A stretch of DNA of 48,534 nt, taken from the NCBI GenBank assembly GCA_021798195.1, contig JAJZYH010000011.1, forward strand, positions 1 through 48,534, given 5' to 3'. Source of the DNA: Thermoplasmata archaeon (lineage in GTDB: Archaea; Thermoplasmatota; Thermoplasmata; Lutacidiplasmatales; UBA184). Positions within the stretch are counted from its first letter, which is position 1; each line of letters starts with the position of its first letter. The translations under genes and the position numbers were made by a program. The notes below the pieces were generated by a model that saw nothing but the letters and a program-made list of their open reading frames with translations, did not search any database and had not been told where the DNA came from. This document shows positions 1-8,830 of this stretch, piece by piece.

Positions 1-142
1 CCCGGTCCGTCACGCGGGGACGGACGGACTTTCCTCCCCCTTGAGACCTTCGCGACCTCCCTCTCCGATGCGCCATGCAGAGGGCAAGACGCGACTAGAT
101 ATAACGTTTCAACTCAAAGAGCAGTAAAGGTTCGCCATCGGC

Positions 143-637
143 GTGAGCCGGGAGACCGACACCAAGGGTGCCAGCAAGATCCTCCGCCTGAGCGGGGACG
201 AGGCGTGGAACATCCCCGAGCGAGCGGTGGTGCGGGGGATCGCCCGCAAACCTCCCCTCGTCCTCCGCCTCATGGGGGTGGACGATAAGGCGACCGGACA
301 TGGCCAACAGTATGCCACGCTCATCGACAACCGCGAGAAGGGGACGGGGGAATGGGTCGGCGAAGAGAGGAAGAAGGAGACCCTGGACCTCTTCATCCAG
401 AGCCGGAACCTGGAGCAACGGTCCGCGACCGAAGGGGTGGCCCTCGACATATGGGATCCTTACATCGAATCGATCCGGGAGCACGTCCCTGGGACGATGG
501 AGAAGCTGGTCTTCGACCGGTTCCACATCATGAAGCACGCCAACGGGGGCGTCGACATGGTGCGCCAGAGTGAAAACCGAGCATTGTGGAAGGAGGGATA
601 CCCGACCCTACTCGGAGTTCTCACGAGGTCGGCCTAA
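143..637 (+). pseudogene. ISL3-family transposase fragment
   Basis: The 164 codons resemble the middle of ISL3 DDE transposases, which cut and paste their insertion sequence. Visible landmarks are the pre-catalytic segment around GDEAWNI, a GVDDKA stretch holding the first catalytic Asp, WVGEERKKETLD, and the VFDRFHIMKHAN segment with the second Asp. Full proteins of this family are about 400 residues. The N-terminal zinc-finger/HTH half and everything after the SENRAL region, including the last catalytic Glu, are missing, and the C-terminus drifts into unrelated sequence. The GTG taken as start lies inside homologous sequence, so it is probably not a real start. A TATA-like AGATATAA sits at 97-104. 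I saw no inverted repeats. It is almost certainly a dead remnant. Confidence 0.8.
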
Positions 638-667
638 CGGTTTGCGGCCGCCATAGCACGCTCCGAA

Positions 668-678
668 ATAGATATTAA
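668..678 (+). promoter_or_regulatory. TATA-like element for the FN3 surface protein
   Basis: The A/T-rich stretch ATAGATATTAA is centred about 28 bases before the ATG at 702. That is the spacing for a leaderless archaeal transcript. It supports 702, not the later ATG at 722, as the true start. Confidence 0.5.
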
Positions 679-701
679 CATGCTTCGAATGACCATTCAG
701 C

Positions 702-2053
702 ATGGTCCATGGTAACAAGCGTTGGGGAGTCCGCCATGTAGCGATCGTCGTGTTGGCTCTGGCAATCTTGGGTTGGATCGGCCCTCCGGCCACCGCATCC
801 CCAGGGACGAATCTCATTTGTTGCGGGGGGGGGGCGGAGGCGGCTGTCCTTACGGGACCGTCCTCATCTACGACGTCGCCGCGAACGTAACGTACGATTC
901 GGCGAAGCTCACCTGGACCACCAGCCCGTCCGGGGCATCGTCTTACGTCGAGTGGGGGCCATCGAGCGACCCGCAGGAATTCAGTGACTCCCCCTCAGGG
1001 AATTCCTTTTCCGTCAATTACCTGGATCCCTCCACCACGTATGACTTCTTGATTTACGCCAGTGCAAATTGCTACGACCCTGGGAGTTACTCCGGGGAAT
1101 TTCAAACGCCGGGGATTCCTTGGCAACAGGGTTGGCTGGATATCTATGGTCTTGTCAGAGACAGCAATGGAGCCATACCCCCGGCCGATTCGGTGCAAAT
1201 CACGTATCAGTGCCCCGGGGGCAGTTTTTCCGGGTTGGTAGGCTCCGGTGGGACATGGGCACTGAACGTCCCCTCCGACTGGAGTTCGAAGGATTGTGGA
1301 CAACAGCCCTTCATCATCACCGCGCAGGATTTGAGTTGGGGGATGCACTGGAATCTGTCGCTCCATCTATATGCTCCCCAAGACGTGAATTTCACATTAC
1401 CAACCGCCGTAACTGCTTGGGTCCCCATAGTGTACGATTATGTTGGCACAAGCTACGCACGGATTGTGGCTCAACAGGGTTCGAGCTACACCGTTCAGTA
1501 CACGGACGAGATAGGGGGTAACGGGGTGACATCCACCGCCTCCTACACTTTTGGAAACAACGAGTCGACATCCTACGGGGAAGGTCTCGAGGTTTTGATG
1601 CAGCATTGGATCACCGGCCAGGTCAACTTTAGTGCATACAGCCGGACGTCAGATATCGAAGGCATCCAGATTGGGGGTTACACTGAGCATTCCAACATAA
1701 CTTACCCAACCTCTGCGGGCCCCTACTCTCCAACGAATCTTCCACCGGATAGTGCCAAGTGTTATTGCAACGTCAGCCCTGGCATCACTATCTCCAACAC
1801 CTCTGCGGTTTTTGGATCCGTTTCGGGTATCGCTGGGCTTCAGTTCTCGGTGTCAGTGGGGGTCTCTTACGGTATAGACGCCAGCGTTTCCTTCACAGTG
1901 GACCTCGAGATGACCGTAACGAAGGCCGAATCCGCGACCACCACCGTCGTTATCGACAACACGGATACAGTCACTCACCAATTCCTTATCTGTCTCCAAG
2001 GGGATGACAGGTTCGGTGAAGGTGTCTCGTACTACGTCTGGATGCTATCATAG
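702..2053 (+). CDS. Secreted fibronectin-III-like surface protein, frame broken at a G10 tract
   Basis: The reading frame from ATG 702 gives a good signal peptide: a basic start (MVHGNKRWGVRH), a hydrophobic core and an ATAS cleavage region. It then enters a run of ten G at 825-834 and goes out of frame. The frame that continues to the stop at 2053 encodes about 400 residues, starting with a fibronectin type III-like module (roughly IYDVAANVTYDSAKLTW to STTYDFLIYASANC) followed by Ser/Thr/Asn-rich beta-type sequence. One extra G, or two fewer, would join the two parts into one protein of about 450 residues with a poly-Gly linker after a CC pair. The choice between phase variation, slippage and sequencing error is open. 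The gene lies 25 bases before the next surface-protein gene. Function unknown; the sequence is less GC-rich than the core genes. Confidence 0.65.
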
Positions 2054-2078
2054 GAGCGCGCTGAATCAGGTTTGACTC

Positions 2079-3374
2079 ATGGCAATGTTACCCAGCCGGG
2101 GTAGGTTCCGAAGCCTCTTCAGGGGTCCCCCGCTGTGGATTGTGATACTCACCATTGCCATCGCACTCATCGTACTCTTCGCAAGCTGGATGTTTGTGAG
2201 GCTCCAGGCCGCCCCCTCCCCCTCTTCCGCCCCGTTACCCCCGCCCGTTTCCTATTTCCCCGCATTGGATTCCTCCACCGCATTGAATCTGTCGAATCAG
2301 ACTGTCCTGTCTCAACCCGGGGGCCCCTGGACATTAACCACCCTGACGGGCCTTGCCAGCGATGCTCCCGCCTTTCCAATGGGCAATGCGGCGGCCCAGT
2401 GCCAGACCCCAGGTCCCATGTTGGGGGACATGGGGGGGGCGCTCGTCTCCTCCCAGTCCGCCCTCGCCAGCGGGTATGCCCCACTCTGGGAGATGCTCTA
2501 CATGAACTCGTCGAACAGCAGCCTCACCGTGATCGTGGCCAACGATTCCGCCCATGTGGAGGGACCGTACCCGTACGGGAGCCCCTGCAATTACGACACG
2601 GGAAATACAATAGGATGGACTGGACCTAACCGGAACCTACTGTTGGATACCAGCCAGCTGGCTCCCATGGCGTGGGACCAGGTTGGCAAGGAGACCTATG
2701 CCAATTACAGCGGCCCCCTGCTGGTGGTGTACGCATATGGAGATTTGCCTCTTCTTGGGTCTGTTCCGTACTACGGAACAAACTACGGACCGGATTGGAT
2801 CGTGGACTTCACCCCGTGTTGGGTCTCACCGTTGAAATTCTCCACGTTCACATACATGGACTTTCACTGGGCGATCGACACGTCCAATGGATCCCTGGCC
2901 CATTGGCCCGGATCGGCCGAAGGTACGTGCTTTCTCAACTCCTATCACTTTCAATTCCGACCTCTGAGCTCGGCTCCCGTGGCCGGTCAGAACTGGTCGA
3001 TCCCTCTGCTTTCCCTCAACGATATCACCTCAGACTTGACGACCTGGATGGTGCGGCCCAACCTGATCAACGCGAGCACGGACCGAACCGAACCCCCGGC
3101 TCCGGTCTCATGCCGCCTCATCCCCTGGGAGAACCTCACGTGCCAAACCTCCGGGAACGGATGGTATCTTGCTCTCACGAATCCCCGGGGCCAGTGGATG
3201 GACGTGTATGCAGAGGAGAATGGGACCGGGAATTGGGTGTACCCGAATGTCGCCATCGATCAGGGAGACATCTTCCTCTTGGAAAGCAGTTCGGAGGGCT
3301 ATCTGGAGGGGGCTCAATTCAGTGTGACCAGCAATTCGAATGTGGTCACAGTGAGCGGCAACATTACATTGTGA
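2079..3374 (+). CDS. Membrane-anchored extracellular protein of unknown function
   Basis: 431 residues. A basic N-terminus is followed by one hydrophobic segment at about residues 19-40 (WIVILTIAIALIVLF), then a Pro/Ser-rich stalk and a long Ser/Thr/Asn/Trp-rich domain with many N-x-S/T sequons and few charged residues. This is the look of an archaeal cell-surface protein anchored by an uncleaved signal segment. I recognise no catalytic motif or family. The gene begins 25 bases after the frame-broken FN3-like gene and is probably co-transcribed with it. The pair sits beside a transposase remnant and has a lower GC content than the rest of the window, which suggests an accessory, possibly acquired, surface module. 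Confidence 0.7.
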   Translation: MAMLPSRGRFRSLFRGPPLWIVILTIAIALIVLFASWMFVRLQAAPSPSSAPLPPPVSYFPALDSSTALNLSNQTVLSQPGGPWTLTTLTGLASDAPAFPMGNAAAQCQTPGPMLGDMGGALVSSQSALASGYAPLWEMLYMNSSNSSLTVIVANDSAHVEGPYPYGSPCNYDTGNTIGWTGPNRNLLLDTSQLAPMAWDQVGKETYANYSGPLLVVYAYGDLPLLGSVPYYGTNYGPDWIVDFTPCWVSPLKFSTFTYMDFHWAIDTSNGSLAHWPGSAEGTCFLNSYHFQFRPLSSAPVAGQNWSIPLLSLNDITSDLTTWMVRPNLINASTDRTEPPAPVSCRLIPWENLTCQTSGNGWYLALTNPRGQWMDVYAEENGTGNWVYPNVAIDQGDIFLLESSSEGYLEGAQFSVTSNSNVVTVSGNITL

Positions 3375-4179
3375 AATCCGATTACTGCGCTTGTTCCGCA
3401 TTGAAGGAACGACCGTATCCAAACATTCCGAGTCCTTCACTTCCCCTTTCCCCGGGGCTCCACGCCCGAGTAAGGCTTGGACTGGGTACCCCCCCTCGCG
3501 AGGCTCCTCCTCCGTACCGTACAGCATCACGGGTCGCCTTCCTCTATCCACCCCCGCGTCCCGCGAGCCACCGTGGTCCCTCCCCAGCTTCTACGCCCTC
3601 CCTGAGAAGATCCCCTTCGCCCCCGGCCGGCGCATTCCATCCCCCAGCTTCCCACGATCCCGCAACCCCCCTGACACCGTGGTCATCCTTCCAAGCACAA
3701 TCTACGCCTCTTCCGGGTCGCCGGATTCCGTGCGATCTGGATCGCAGGCTCCACAGATATCTCCGTGAGCGACCGAGACATAGACCGGGTGTTCCACGCC
3801 TCGCTGCCGGAGAGCCTCACAGCACCATAGTCCTGTACCATCGCTCCCCGCGAATTCCGTCTCCTCCTCCTTCTTGGAGTGGCCGGGCCCCCCGAATCCG
3901 GCGCTTTCCCGCGTTCCCGGGCCATCGCCCCGAGCAACTATAGGCCAGCTTTGGGTTCTTTGGATCCGGAGGTGACTCGAAAGGGTGGTACGGGCCACGA
4001 CGGGGGCTACAATTCATCCGGACGACCTCCTGGGCCCATGCGCGAAGGGCGTGGGATCGAGGGAGAACTTTCTGCGCACGACGGGCCGCGCGCTGGGGGG
4101 GCGATCGCAGCGGCATGGGTGCGGTTCATCCCAACGGCGAAGTGGAAGACCCCGCCCCTTCCCCCGCGGCCGGGCCTTC
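3375..4179. other. 805-base stretch without a recognisable gene
   Basis: Open frames here overlap one another on both strands and read as Pro/Arg/Ser-rich translations of GC-rich DNA. One short open stretch on the plus strand, 3675-3830, has a more natural composition (ending ...DRVFHASLPESLTAP), but it has no start codon in context and may be a gene remnant. I saw no tRNA, repeat array or promoter that can be tied to a product. Given the transposase fragment nearby it may be decayed accessory DNA. Confidence 0.5.
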
Positions 4180-5109
4180 TCACACGAAGTAGAGGAAGAG
4201 GAAGAGGAGGTTCCCCACGAGGATGCCCAGGATCGCTCCTCCCAGGAATGCCGACACCAGGGGGACCTGGGGGGTGACTCCCACGCGTTGGACCCCTTGG
4301 GCGAGGAGTTCCCGAGCCTGGCGGGCCCGGATGCGGTCGTCCTCTTCCGTGGTCTCGGCGTCCTCCATGGACACCTGAGGGGGGTCCCGTACCCAGACGT
4401 AGCGCCGGGGGAGTTCTTCCGTGGGGAGGTCGTACATGAGGAACATCCGGGGGAAGCGGCGGTCCCCCCTGCGGAGGTTGTGGAGGGCGATCCCCAGGGG
4501 AACCGCCAGGGCGAGGAGCGCTCCGTCCACCAGCACGGTGAACGCGAAGGGAAAATCTCCCAGGAAACCCGTGGACAGGGTGCTGGGGAGGGAGTAGAGG
4601 AGCGGCGGGATGCCCACCGGAAGGACCACCCCCACGGCCATGAGCGCCTTGGAGTCCGCTCCGCCGTACAGCAGGCCCGCCTCGAACAGGAGGCGGGCCA
4701 GGATAACGGATCCCAGGAGGGCGAAGAAAGGTGCCCCGGGGGCGGGTGTGAGGGTGAACGCCGCCCAGACCGTCACCCCCACCACCACGGCGTACAGGAT
4801 CACCTCCACCACCAGAGGCAGCGTGGGTGAGTGGGGGAACGCCCGGTCCCACGGAACAAAGTGCTGCAACGTGAAGGCGATGAGGAGCACGCTCAACCCC
4901 GCGAGGGGCCAAGAGACGGACCCATCCACCAGCACGAAAAGGGCTCCCCCCGCCACCACCATCCCGATCCAGACGGCATCCCGGACCTCCCGCGTCCTCC
5001 AGTCGCCCACCGCGGCCACCAGGAGCCCTGCGAAGAGCACGGCGAGCCGGATGGGGACCACCGCGGCGTCGGTCAGGCCCAGGATCGCCACTGCGAAGCT
5101 CCCCACCAT
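4180..5109 (-). CDS. Archaeal prepilin peptidase (GxGD aspartyl protease)
   Basis: A 309-residue polytopic membrane protein that would cleave class III signal peptides of archaellins and type IV pilins at the cytoplasmic membrane face. The two expected catalytic aspartates are visible: D36 in VGDWRTREVRD, as in the SxxDxKxxxVPN region of FlaK/TadV-type enzymes, and D152 in YGGADSKAL, the GxGD motif. The rest is mostly hydrophobic segments, with a charged cytoplasmic loop near residues 210-275 and a final transmembrane segment. The open frame continues upstream, but the ATG at 5109 is the first start compatible with the promoter at 5126-5134 and with hydrophobic sequence. It diverges from rps6e. 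A pilin-like substrate lies at 11493-12116. Confidence 0.85.
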   Translation of the reverse strand: MVGSFAVAILGLTDAAVVPIRLAVLFAGLLVAAVGDWRTREVRDAVWIGMVVAGGALFVLVDGSVSWPLAGLSVLLIAFTLQHFVPWDRAFPHSPTLPLVVEVILYAVVVGVTVWAAFTLTPAPGAPFFALLGSVILARLLFEAGLLYGGADSKALMAVGVVLPVGIPPLLYSLPSTLSTGFLGDFPFAFTVLVDGALLALAVPLGIALHNLRRGDRRFPRMFLMYDLPTEELPRRYVWVRDPPQVSMEDAETTEEDDRIRARQARELLAQGVQRVGVTPQVPLVSAFLGGAILGILVGNLLFLFLYFV

Positions 5110-5125
5110 GGTCAGTCTGAACAAG

Positions 5126-5134
5126 CTTTTTAAA
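5126..5134. promoter_or_regulatory. Shared TATA-like element between prepilin peptidase and rps6e
   Basis: CTTTTTAAA is the only A/T-rich stretch in the 69-base divergent gap. On the plus strand it lies about 50 bases before the S6e start, leaving a leader of roughly 23 bases with a G-rich Shine-Dalgarno-like stretch. On the minus strand it lies about 20 bases before the peptidase ATG. One element may serve both genes. Confidence 0.5.
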
Positions 5135-5178
5135 CCGTTGGCGAGTGGGCGCCCCGCCTCCCTGAAGGGGGACCATCC

Positions 5179-5556
5179 ATGGTGGAATTCAAGCTGGTCA
5201 TCTCCGACGGACCCAAGTCGTATGCCCGATCTGCCCCGGAGCCTCAGGCGGCGGGTTTCCTGGGCCGGCGTCTGGGGGAGACCTTGGGCGGAGAGCTCCT
5301 GGGCCTCCCCGGGTACACCCTGAAGATCCAGGGGGCCACCGACAAGAGCGGCTTCCCCCTCCGCCCCGACCTTCCCGGTAGCCGCCAGACCCGCCTCCTG
5401 GTGGGGGAGGGGTTCGGGTTCCACCCGGCCCGTCGGGGCACCCGGGACCGCCGGACATTCCGGGGAAACACCATCAGCGAGGACACCGTTCAGATCAATC
5501 TCGCGGTCTCCGGACGGGGACCCACCCCGCTGGAGGAGCTGTTCGGCGCGAAATGA
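5179..5556 (+). CDS. rps6e: Ribosomal protein S6e (eS6)
   Basis: 125 residues, the normal length of archaeal eS6, a small-subunit protein found only in archaea and eukaryotes. The start MVEFKLVISDGPKSYA, the GFLGRRLGETL region and the G-x-TDKSGFP-x-RPDLPG motif are diagnostic. The gene ends in an ATGA overlap with the eIF2 gamma gene, an archaeal pairing that makes the identification of both firmer and implies coupled translation. Confidence 0.97.
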   Translation: MVEFKLVISDGPKSYARSAPEPQAAGFLGRRLGETLGGELLGLPGYTLKIQGATDKSGFPLRPDLPGSRQTRLLVGEGFGFHPARRGTRDRRTFRGNTISEDTVQINLAVSGRGPTPLEELFGAK

Positions 5557-6779
5557 AGGTCCCGCGGCAACCGGAAGTGAACATCGGCCTCGTGGGCCAC
5601 GTGGATCACGGGAAGACGACCCTCACCCAGGCCCTCACCGGGGAGTGGACCGATCGGCACTCTGAGGAGATCAAGCGGGGGATATCCATCAAATTGGGAT
5701 ACGCCGACGCGGCGTTCTACCGGTGCCCCCGGTGCCCGGAGCCCCAGGCCTACGGGAACACCCCCACCTGCAAGGTCTGCGGGGGAGAGGCGGAATTCCT
5801 CCGGGCGGTCTCCTTCGTGGATGCGCCGGGGCACGAGACCCTCATGGCCACCATGCTCTCGGGGGCCGCCATCATGGACGGGGCGCTCCTCCTCGTGGCG
5901 GCCAACGAGAAGTGCCCGCAGCCCCAGACCCGGGAACATCTCACCGCCCTGGAGATCATCGGCGTGAAGAACGTGGTGGTGGTCCAGAACAAGATCGACC
6001 TCCTGGACCGGGAACGGGCCCGGGAGAACTACCAGGAGATCCGGGAGTTCCTCAAGGGCTCCTCGGTGGCCGATGCGCCCATCGTCCCCGTGTCGGCGAA
6101 CCACGGGATCAACATCGACGCCCTCATCATGTCCATCGAGAAGAACATCCCCACCCCGTCCCGGACCGAAGGGAAGCCGCCCCTCATGTACGTGGCCCGG
6201 TCCTTCGACATCAACCGGCCGGGGACCCCCCCGGCCCAGCTCGCGGGGGGGGTCCTGGGCGGCTCCCTCCTGCAGGGAACGCTCTCCGTGGGCGCGGACC
6301 TCGAGATCCGCCCCGGGCTCCCGTCGGCCGACGGGACCGGCCAGTCCGATCACGTGGTCACCAAGGTGACCTCGCTCATCTCGGGAGGCCAGCCGCTGGA
6401 GATGCTTCACCCCGGGGGCCTTGCGGCCATCGGAACCACCCTGGACCCCGCCATGACCAAGGCCGACGCGCTCACGGGCCGCCTCGTGGGGGCACCGGGG
6501 AGCCTCCCCCCCGTGACCCAGCGCATCCGCCTCAAGGCGAACCTCCTGGAGCGCGTGGTGGGGAGCCAGAAGGAGCTCCGGGTGGAGCAGATCCACACCA
6601 GCGAGGTGCTCACGCTGACCTTGGGGACCACCATCGCCCCCGGGAAGGTCACCAGCGCCCGCCGGGACGAGGTGGAGATCAACCTGACGCGCCCGGTGAC
6701 CGCTTTCCCCGGGGCCCGGGTGGCCATCTCCCGCCGGCTCAATGGGTGGCGCCTCATCGGGTTCGGCATCGTCAAGTAA
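5553..6779 (+). CDS. eif2g: Translation initiation factor 2 subunit gamma (aIF2 gamma)
   Basis: 408 residues, full length. This GTPase binds Met-tRNAi and delivers it to the small ribosomal subunit. G1 is GHVDHGKTT at residues 15-23, the zinc knuckle is C58-x2-C61 ... C73-x2-C76, G3 is DAPGH at 90-94 and G4 is NKID at 146-149. Two beta-barrel domains follow. The knuckle separates gamma from EF-Tu-like relatives. The start overlaps the S6e stop by four bases, so the two are one transcript. Confidence 0.98.
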   Translation: MKVPRQPEVNIGLVGHVDHGKTTLTQALTGEWTDRHSEEIKRGISIKLGYADAAFYRCPRCPEPQAYGNTPTCKVCGGEAEFLRAVSFVDAPGHETLMATMLSGAAIMDGALLLVAANEKCPQPQTREHLTALEIIGVKNVVVVQNKIDLLDRERARENYQEIREFLKGSSVADAPIVPVSANHGINIDALIMSIEKNIPTPSRTEGKPPLMYVARSFDINRPGTPPAQLAGGVLGGSLLQGTLSVGADLEIRPGLPSADGTGQSDHVVTKVTSLISGGQPLEMLHPGGLAAIGTTLDPAMTKADALTGRLVGAPGSLPPVTQRIRLKANLLERVVGSQKELRVEQIHTSEVLTLTLGTTIAPGKVTSARRDEVEINLTRPVTAFPGARVAISRRLNGWRLIGFGIVK

Positions 6780-6824
6780 CCGGGCGGCGTCGGGGGATCG
6801 CTCCGGAAGGAAGGGAAGACTGCC

Positions 6825-7007
6825 ATGCGCGACGACCTCATGGAGATCCTGTGCTGCCCCATGTGCAAGGGGGACCTCACCCTCTCGGTCACCCGGAGGG
6901 TGAAGGACGAGATCGTGGCGGGGACCCTCACCTGCACGAAGTGTGCCACCGTGTACCCCATCGAGGACGCCATCCCCAACCTCCTGCCACCGGACGAACG
7001 CGATTGA
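6825..7007 (+). CDS. Trm112-like zinc protein (methyltransferase activator)
   Basis: A 60-residue protein with C11-x2-C14 and C37-x2-C40 and the family ending YPIEDAIPNLLP. Trm112/YcaR-type proteins bind and activate methyltransferases that modify tRNA, rRNA and release factor. In archaea a single Trm112 partners several enzymes. It lies 45 bases after eIF2 gamma on the same strand and is probably co-transcribed with it. The role as activator is family knowledge; partner enzymes are not in this window. Confidence 0.85.
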   Translation: MRDDLMEILCCPMCKGDLTLSVTRRVKDEIVAGTLTCTKCATVYPIEDAIPNLLPPDERD

Positions 7008-7076
7008 AGGTCTCCCGGATCTTCCCCGGGGGGCCGGCCCAGTTCTCGTAGGGGAGGATGCCGGCTGGTCCTCCCG

Positions 7077-7505
7077 TCAGGGCAGGAAGGAGAAATAGTA
7101 GTAGAAGAGGACGAGAAAGAGCCCGGCGGACACCAGGACCGAAGGGTAGAGCCAGGCGGCGGTGCCCCGGGTGGCACTGTGGACGGAGCTCCCCACCGAA
7201 ACGATGGGGATCGCCAGGGCGAGCCAGTACCCCTGGAGGATCACCTGGGCCAAAGCCCACGCGGCCCGGTTTCCGGAGGGGTAGTGGTCCTCCAGGTAGA
7301 GAAGGGTGACCAGGGAGAAGACCAGGAACGCCAGGGAGACCCCCGTGGCGTCGATGAACCCCCGCAGGGCACGCCGCGACTTGGTGCGGGACAGCAGGAG
7401 GACGAACATGCCGATGAACAGGACGAGGCCCACCACCAGGAGGGCGAAATTGGCGGTATCCAGGTCGATGACGTAGCTCGACCCGGATCCGGCGAGAGCA
7501 GGCAA
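7077..7505 (-). CDS. Small four-helix membrane protein, unknown function
   Basis: About 142 residues with four hydrophobic segments: FALLVVGLVLFIGMFVLL, LAFLVFSLVTLLYL, VILQGYWLALAIPIV and LYPSVLVSAGLFLVLFYYY. I do not recognise a family. An ATG at 7574 would overlap the gluconate dehydratase gene by 47 bases and add an Arg/Pro-rich leader. I chose the TTG at 7505, 22 bases after that gene's stop, but the start is uncertain. It is the last gene of a minus-strand group with the dehydratase and the cyclase-family hydrolase. Confidence 0.6.
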   Translation of the reverse strand: MPALAGSGSSYVIDLDTANFALLVVGLVLFIGMFVLLLSRTKSRRALRGFIDATGVSLAFLVFSLVTLLYLEDHYPSGNRAAWALAQVILQGYWLALAIPIVSVGSSVHSATRGTAAWLYPSVLVSAGLFLVLFYYYFSFLP

Positions 7506-7527
7506 TCGAGGCTCACCCCAGGGGAGA

Positions 7528-8775
7528 TCAGGGGCTCCGGCCCGGATGCCCCGGCGCGTCCGACCCCGGCGCATGGGGGTCCGGCGGGACCCAAGTCCCC
7601 CCGATGACCCAGGGGGGCTCGCGGCCCAGGGGCTCCATCCCGCTCACGGTCTGCGCCTCCACCACCTTCTCGTTGACCCGAACCCCGAGCCCCGGACCGG
7701 TGGGGACCTGGAAGTACCCGTTCTCGAGAGTGTACCCCGATGTGAGGTCCCGCTTCCAGGTGGGCCATCCGGACTCGAAGCTCTCCTGGATGAGGAAGTT
7801 GGGCATCACTGCGTCCATGTGGAGCGTCGCCGCCGTCTGGATGGGTCCGAAGGCATTGTGGTAGGCGACCCCCACTCCGAAGGCCTCCGCGATCCCCGCG
7901 ATCTTCCGCCCCGAGGTGAACCCGCCGGAGTTGGTGATATCCGGCTGGATGTAATCCACGCACCCCCGGGAGATGGCCTCGGCGAAATGCGCGGGATTGA
8001 GCAGGCGTTCCCCCAGCGCCACGGGGGTGGGGACCTGGGCCCGGTATTCGGGGAGCCGGTACATGAGGTCCGGGCGCACGGGCTCCTCGTTGAAGAGGGG
8101 GCCGAAAGGGGCCAGGGCACGCCCGGCCTCGATGGCCTCCGGGACCCGGAAGCGTCCATGGTGCTCGATGAGGAGGTCCACTCCCGGGGGTACGGCGTCC
8201 CGGACCGCCTTCACCCGTTCGCAGGCGAGCCGGAGCCCGTCGCGGGTGAGCCCCTCGAACTGGTCCCCGAAGGGATCGAACTTGAGCCCCGTGAACCCCA
8301 GCGCCGCGGTGGCCCGGGCCTTGGCGGCCCACTGGGAGGGCTCCACGCAATCCGAATACCAGCCGTTGCAGTAGGCCCGGATCCTCGTCCGGACGGGTCC
8401 TCCCAGGAGCGCGTGGATCGGGGCTCCCAGCTCCTTCCCCAGGAGATCCCAGCATGCGATGTCCACGGCGGAGAGGGCACTGGTGGCCTCCATGGAGACC
8501 GATTGGTAGAAGGAATACCGCTGGAAATCGGAGAAGCACTGCTGGATCTGGTGGCTATCCCGGCCCACATAGAAGCGGGCCACCTCCCGCACGCTCTCCC
8601 GCACCGGGAGGGTCATGAGGGTCGTGGGGGCTTCCCCCCAGCCCACGGCACCGTCCTGGGTCGTCACCTTGACGAGGATGATGGTGGAGCTCCAGGGAGA
8701 CCCGTGCGACCCTCCCTTTCCACCCGCGCTCTGGACATCCCCTAGCTCCACCGGTTCCACGCTCTGGATCCTCAT
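7528..8775 (-). CDS. gnaD: Gluconate/galactonate dehydratase (enolase superfamily)
   Basis: 415 residues, closely resembling the gluconate dehydratase of the archaeal non-phosphorylative Entner-Doudoroff pathway, which turns D-gluconate (and often D-galactonate) into the 2-keto-3-deoxy acid. Shared stretches include MRIQSVEPV at the start, SAVDIACWDLLGKELGAPIH, GLKFDPFG, LIEHHGRF, NEEPV, ALGERL and HNAFGPIQ. Likely metal ligands are E204, E230 and E256; H206 and H306 are the expected acid-base residues. ATG 8775 matches the family start. It lies 55 bases after the cyclase-family gene, so the two are probably one operon. A related sugar-acid substrate cannot be excluded. No glucose dehydrogenase or KDG aldolase is in the window. 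Confidence 0.85.
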   Translation of the reverse strand: MRIQSVEPVELGDVQSAGGKGGSHGSPWSSTIILVKVTTQDGAVGWGEAPTTLMTLPVRESVREVARFYVGRDSHQIQQCFSDFQRYSFYQSVSMEATSALSAVDIACWDLLGKELGAPIHALLGGPVRTRIRAYCNGWYSDCVEPSQWAAKARATAALGFTGLKFDPFGDQFEGLTRDGLRLACERVKAVRDAVPPGVDLLIEHHGRFRVPEAIEAGRALAPFGPLFNEEPVRPDLMYRLPEYRAQVPTPVALGERLLNPAHFAEAISRGCVDYIQPDITNSGGFTSGRKIAGIAEAFGVGVAYHNAFGPIQTAATLHMDAVMPNFLIQESFESGWPTWKRDLTSGYTLENGYFQVPTGPGLGVRVNEKVVEAQTVSGMEPLGREPPWVIGGTWVPPDPHAPGSDAPGHPGRSP

Positions 8776-8830
8776 GGGAGACCCGATGCGCCGCCGAGAT
8801 ATTGAGCTTGGGGAAGCCGGTCCGGGGCGC

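Noticed and set aside
722-890. ATG at 722 as start of the FN3-like protein
   Set aside because: That frame encodes an Arg/Ser-rich stretch with no signal peptide before the G10 tract. The frame from 702 has a proper signal peptide and a TATA-like element at the right distance.
3675-3830. Open stretch of 51 codons ending ...DRVFHASLPESLTAP
   Set aside because: The composition looks natural, but there is no start codon in context, no family match and a stop directly upstream. It may be a gene remnant.
5490-6596. Long open frame antisense to eIF2 gamma
   Set aside because: A His/Gly/Arg-rich shadow of a certain gene, caused by high GC content. The same holds for long antisense frames over gnaD, nadB, purP, enolase, mutA, pheST, the sedolisins and dppC.
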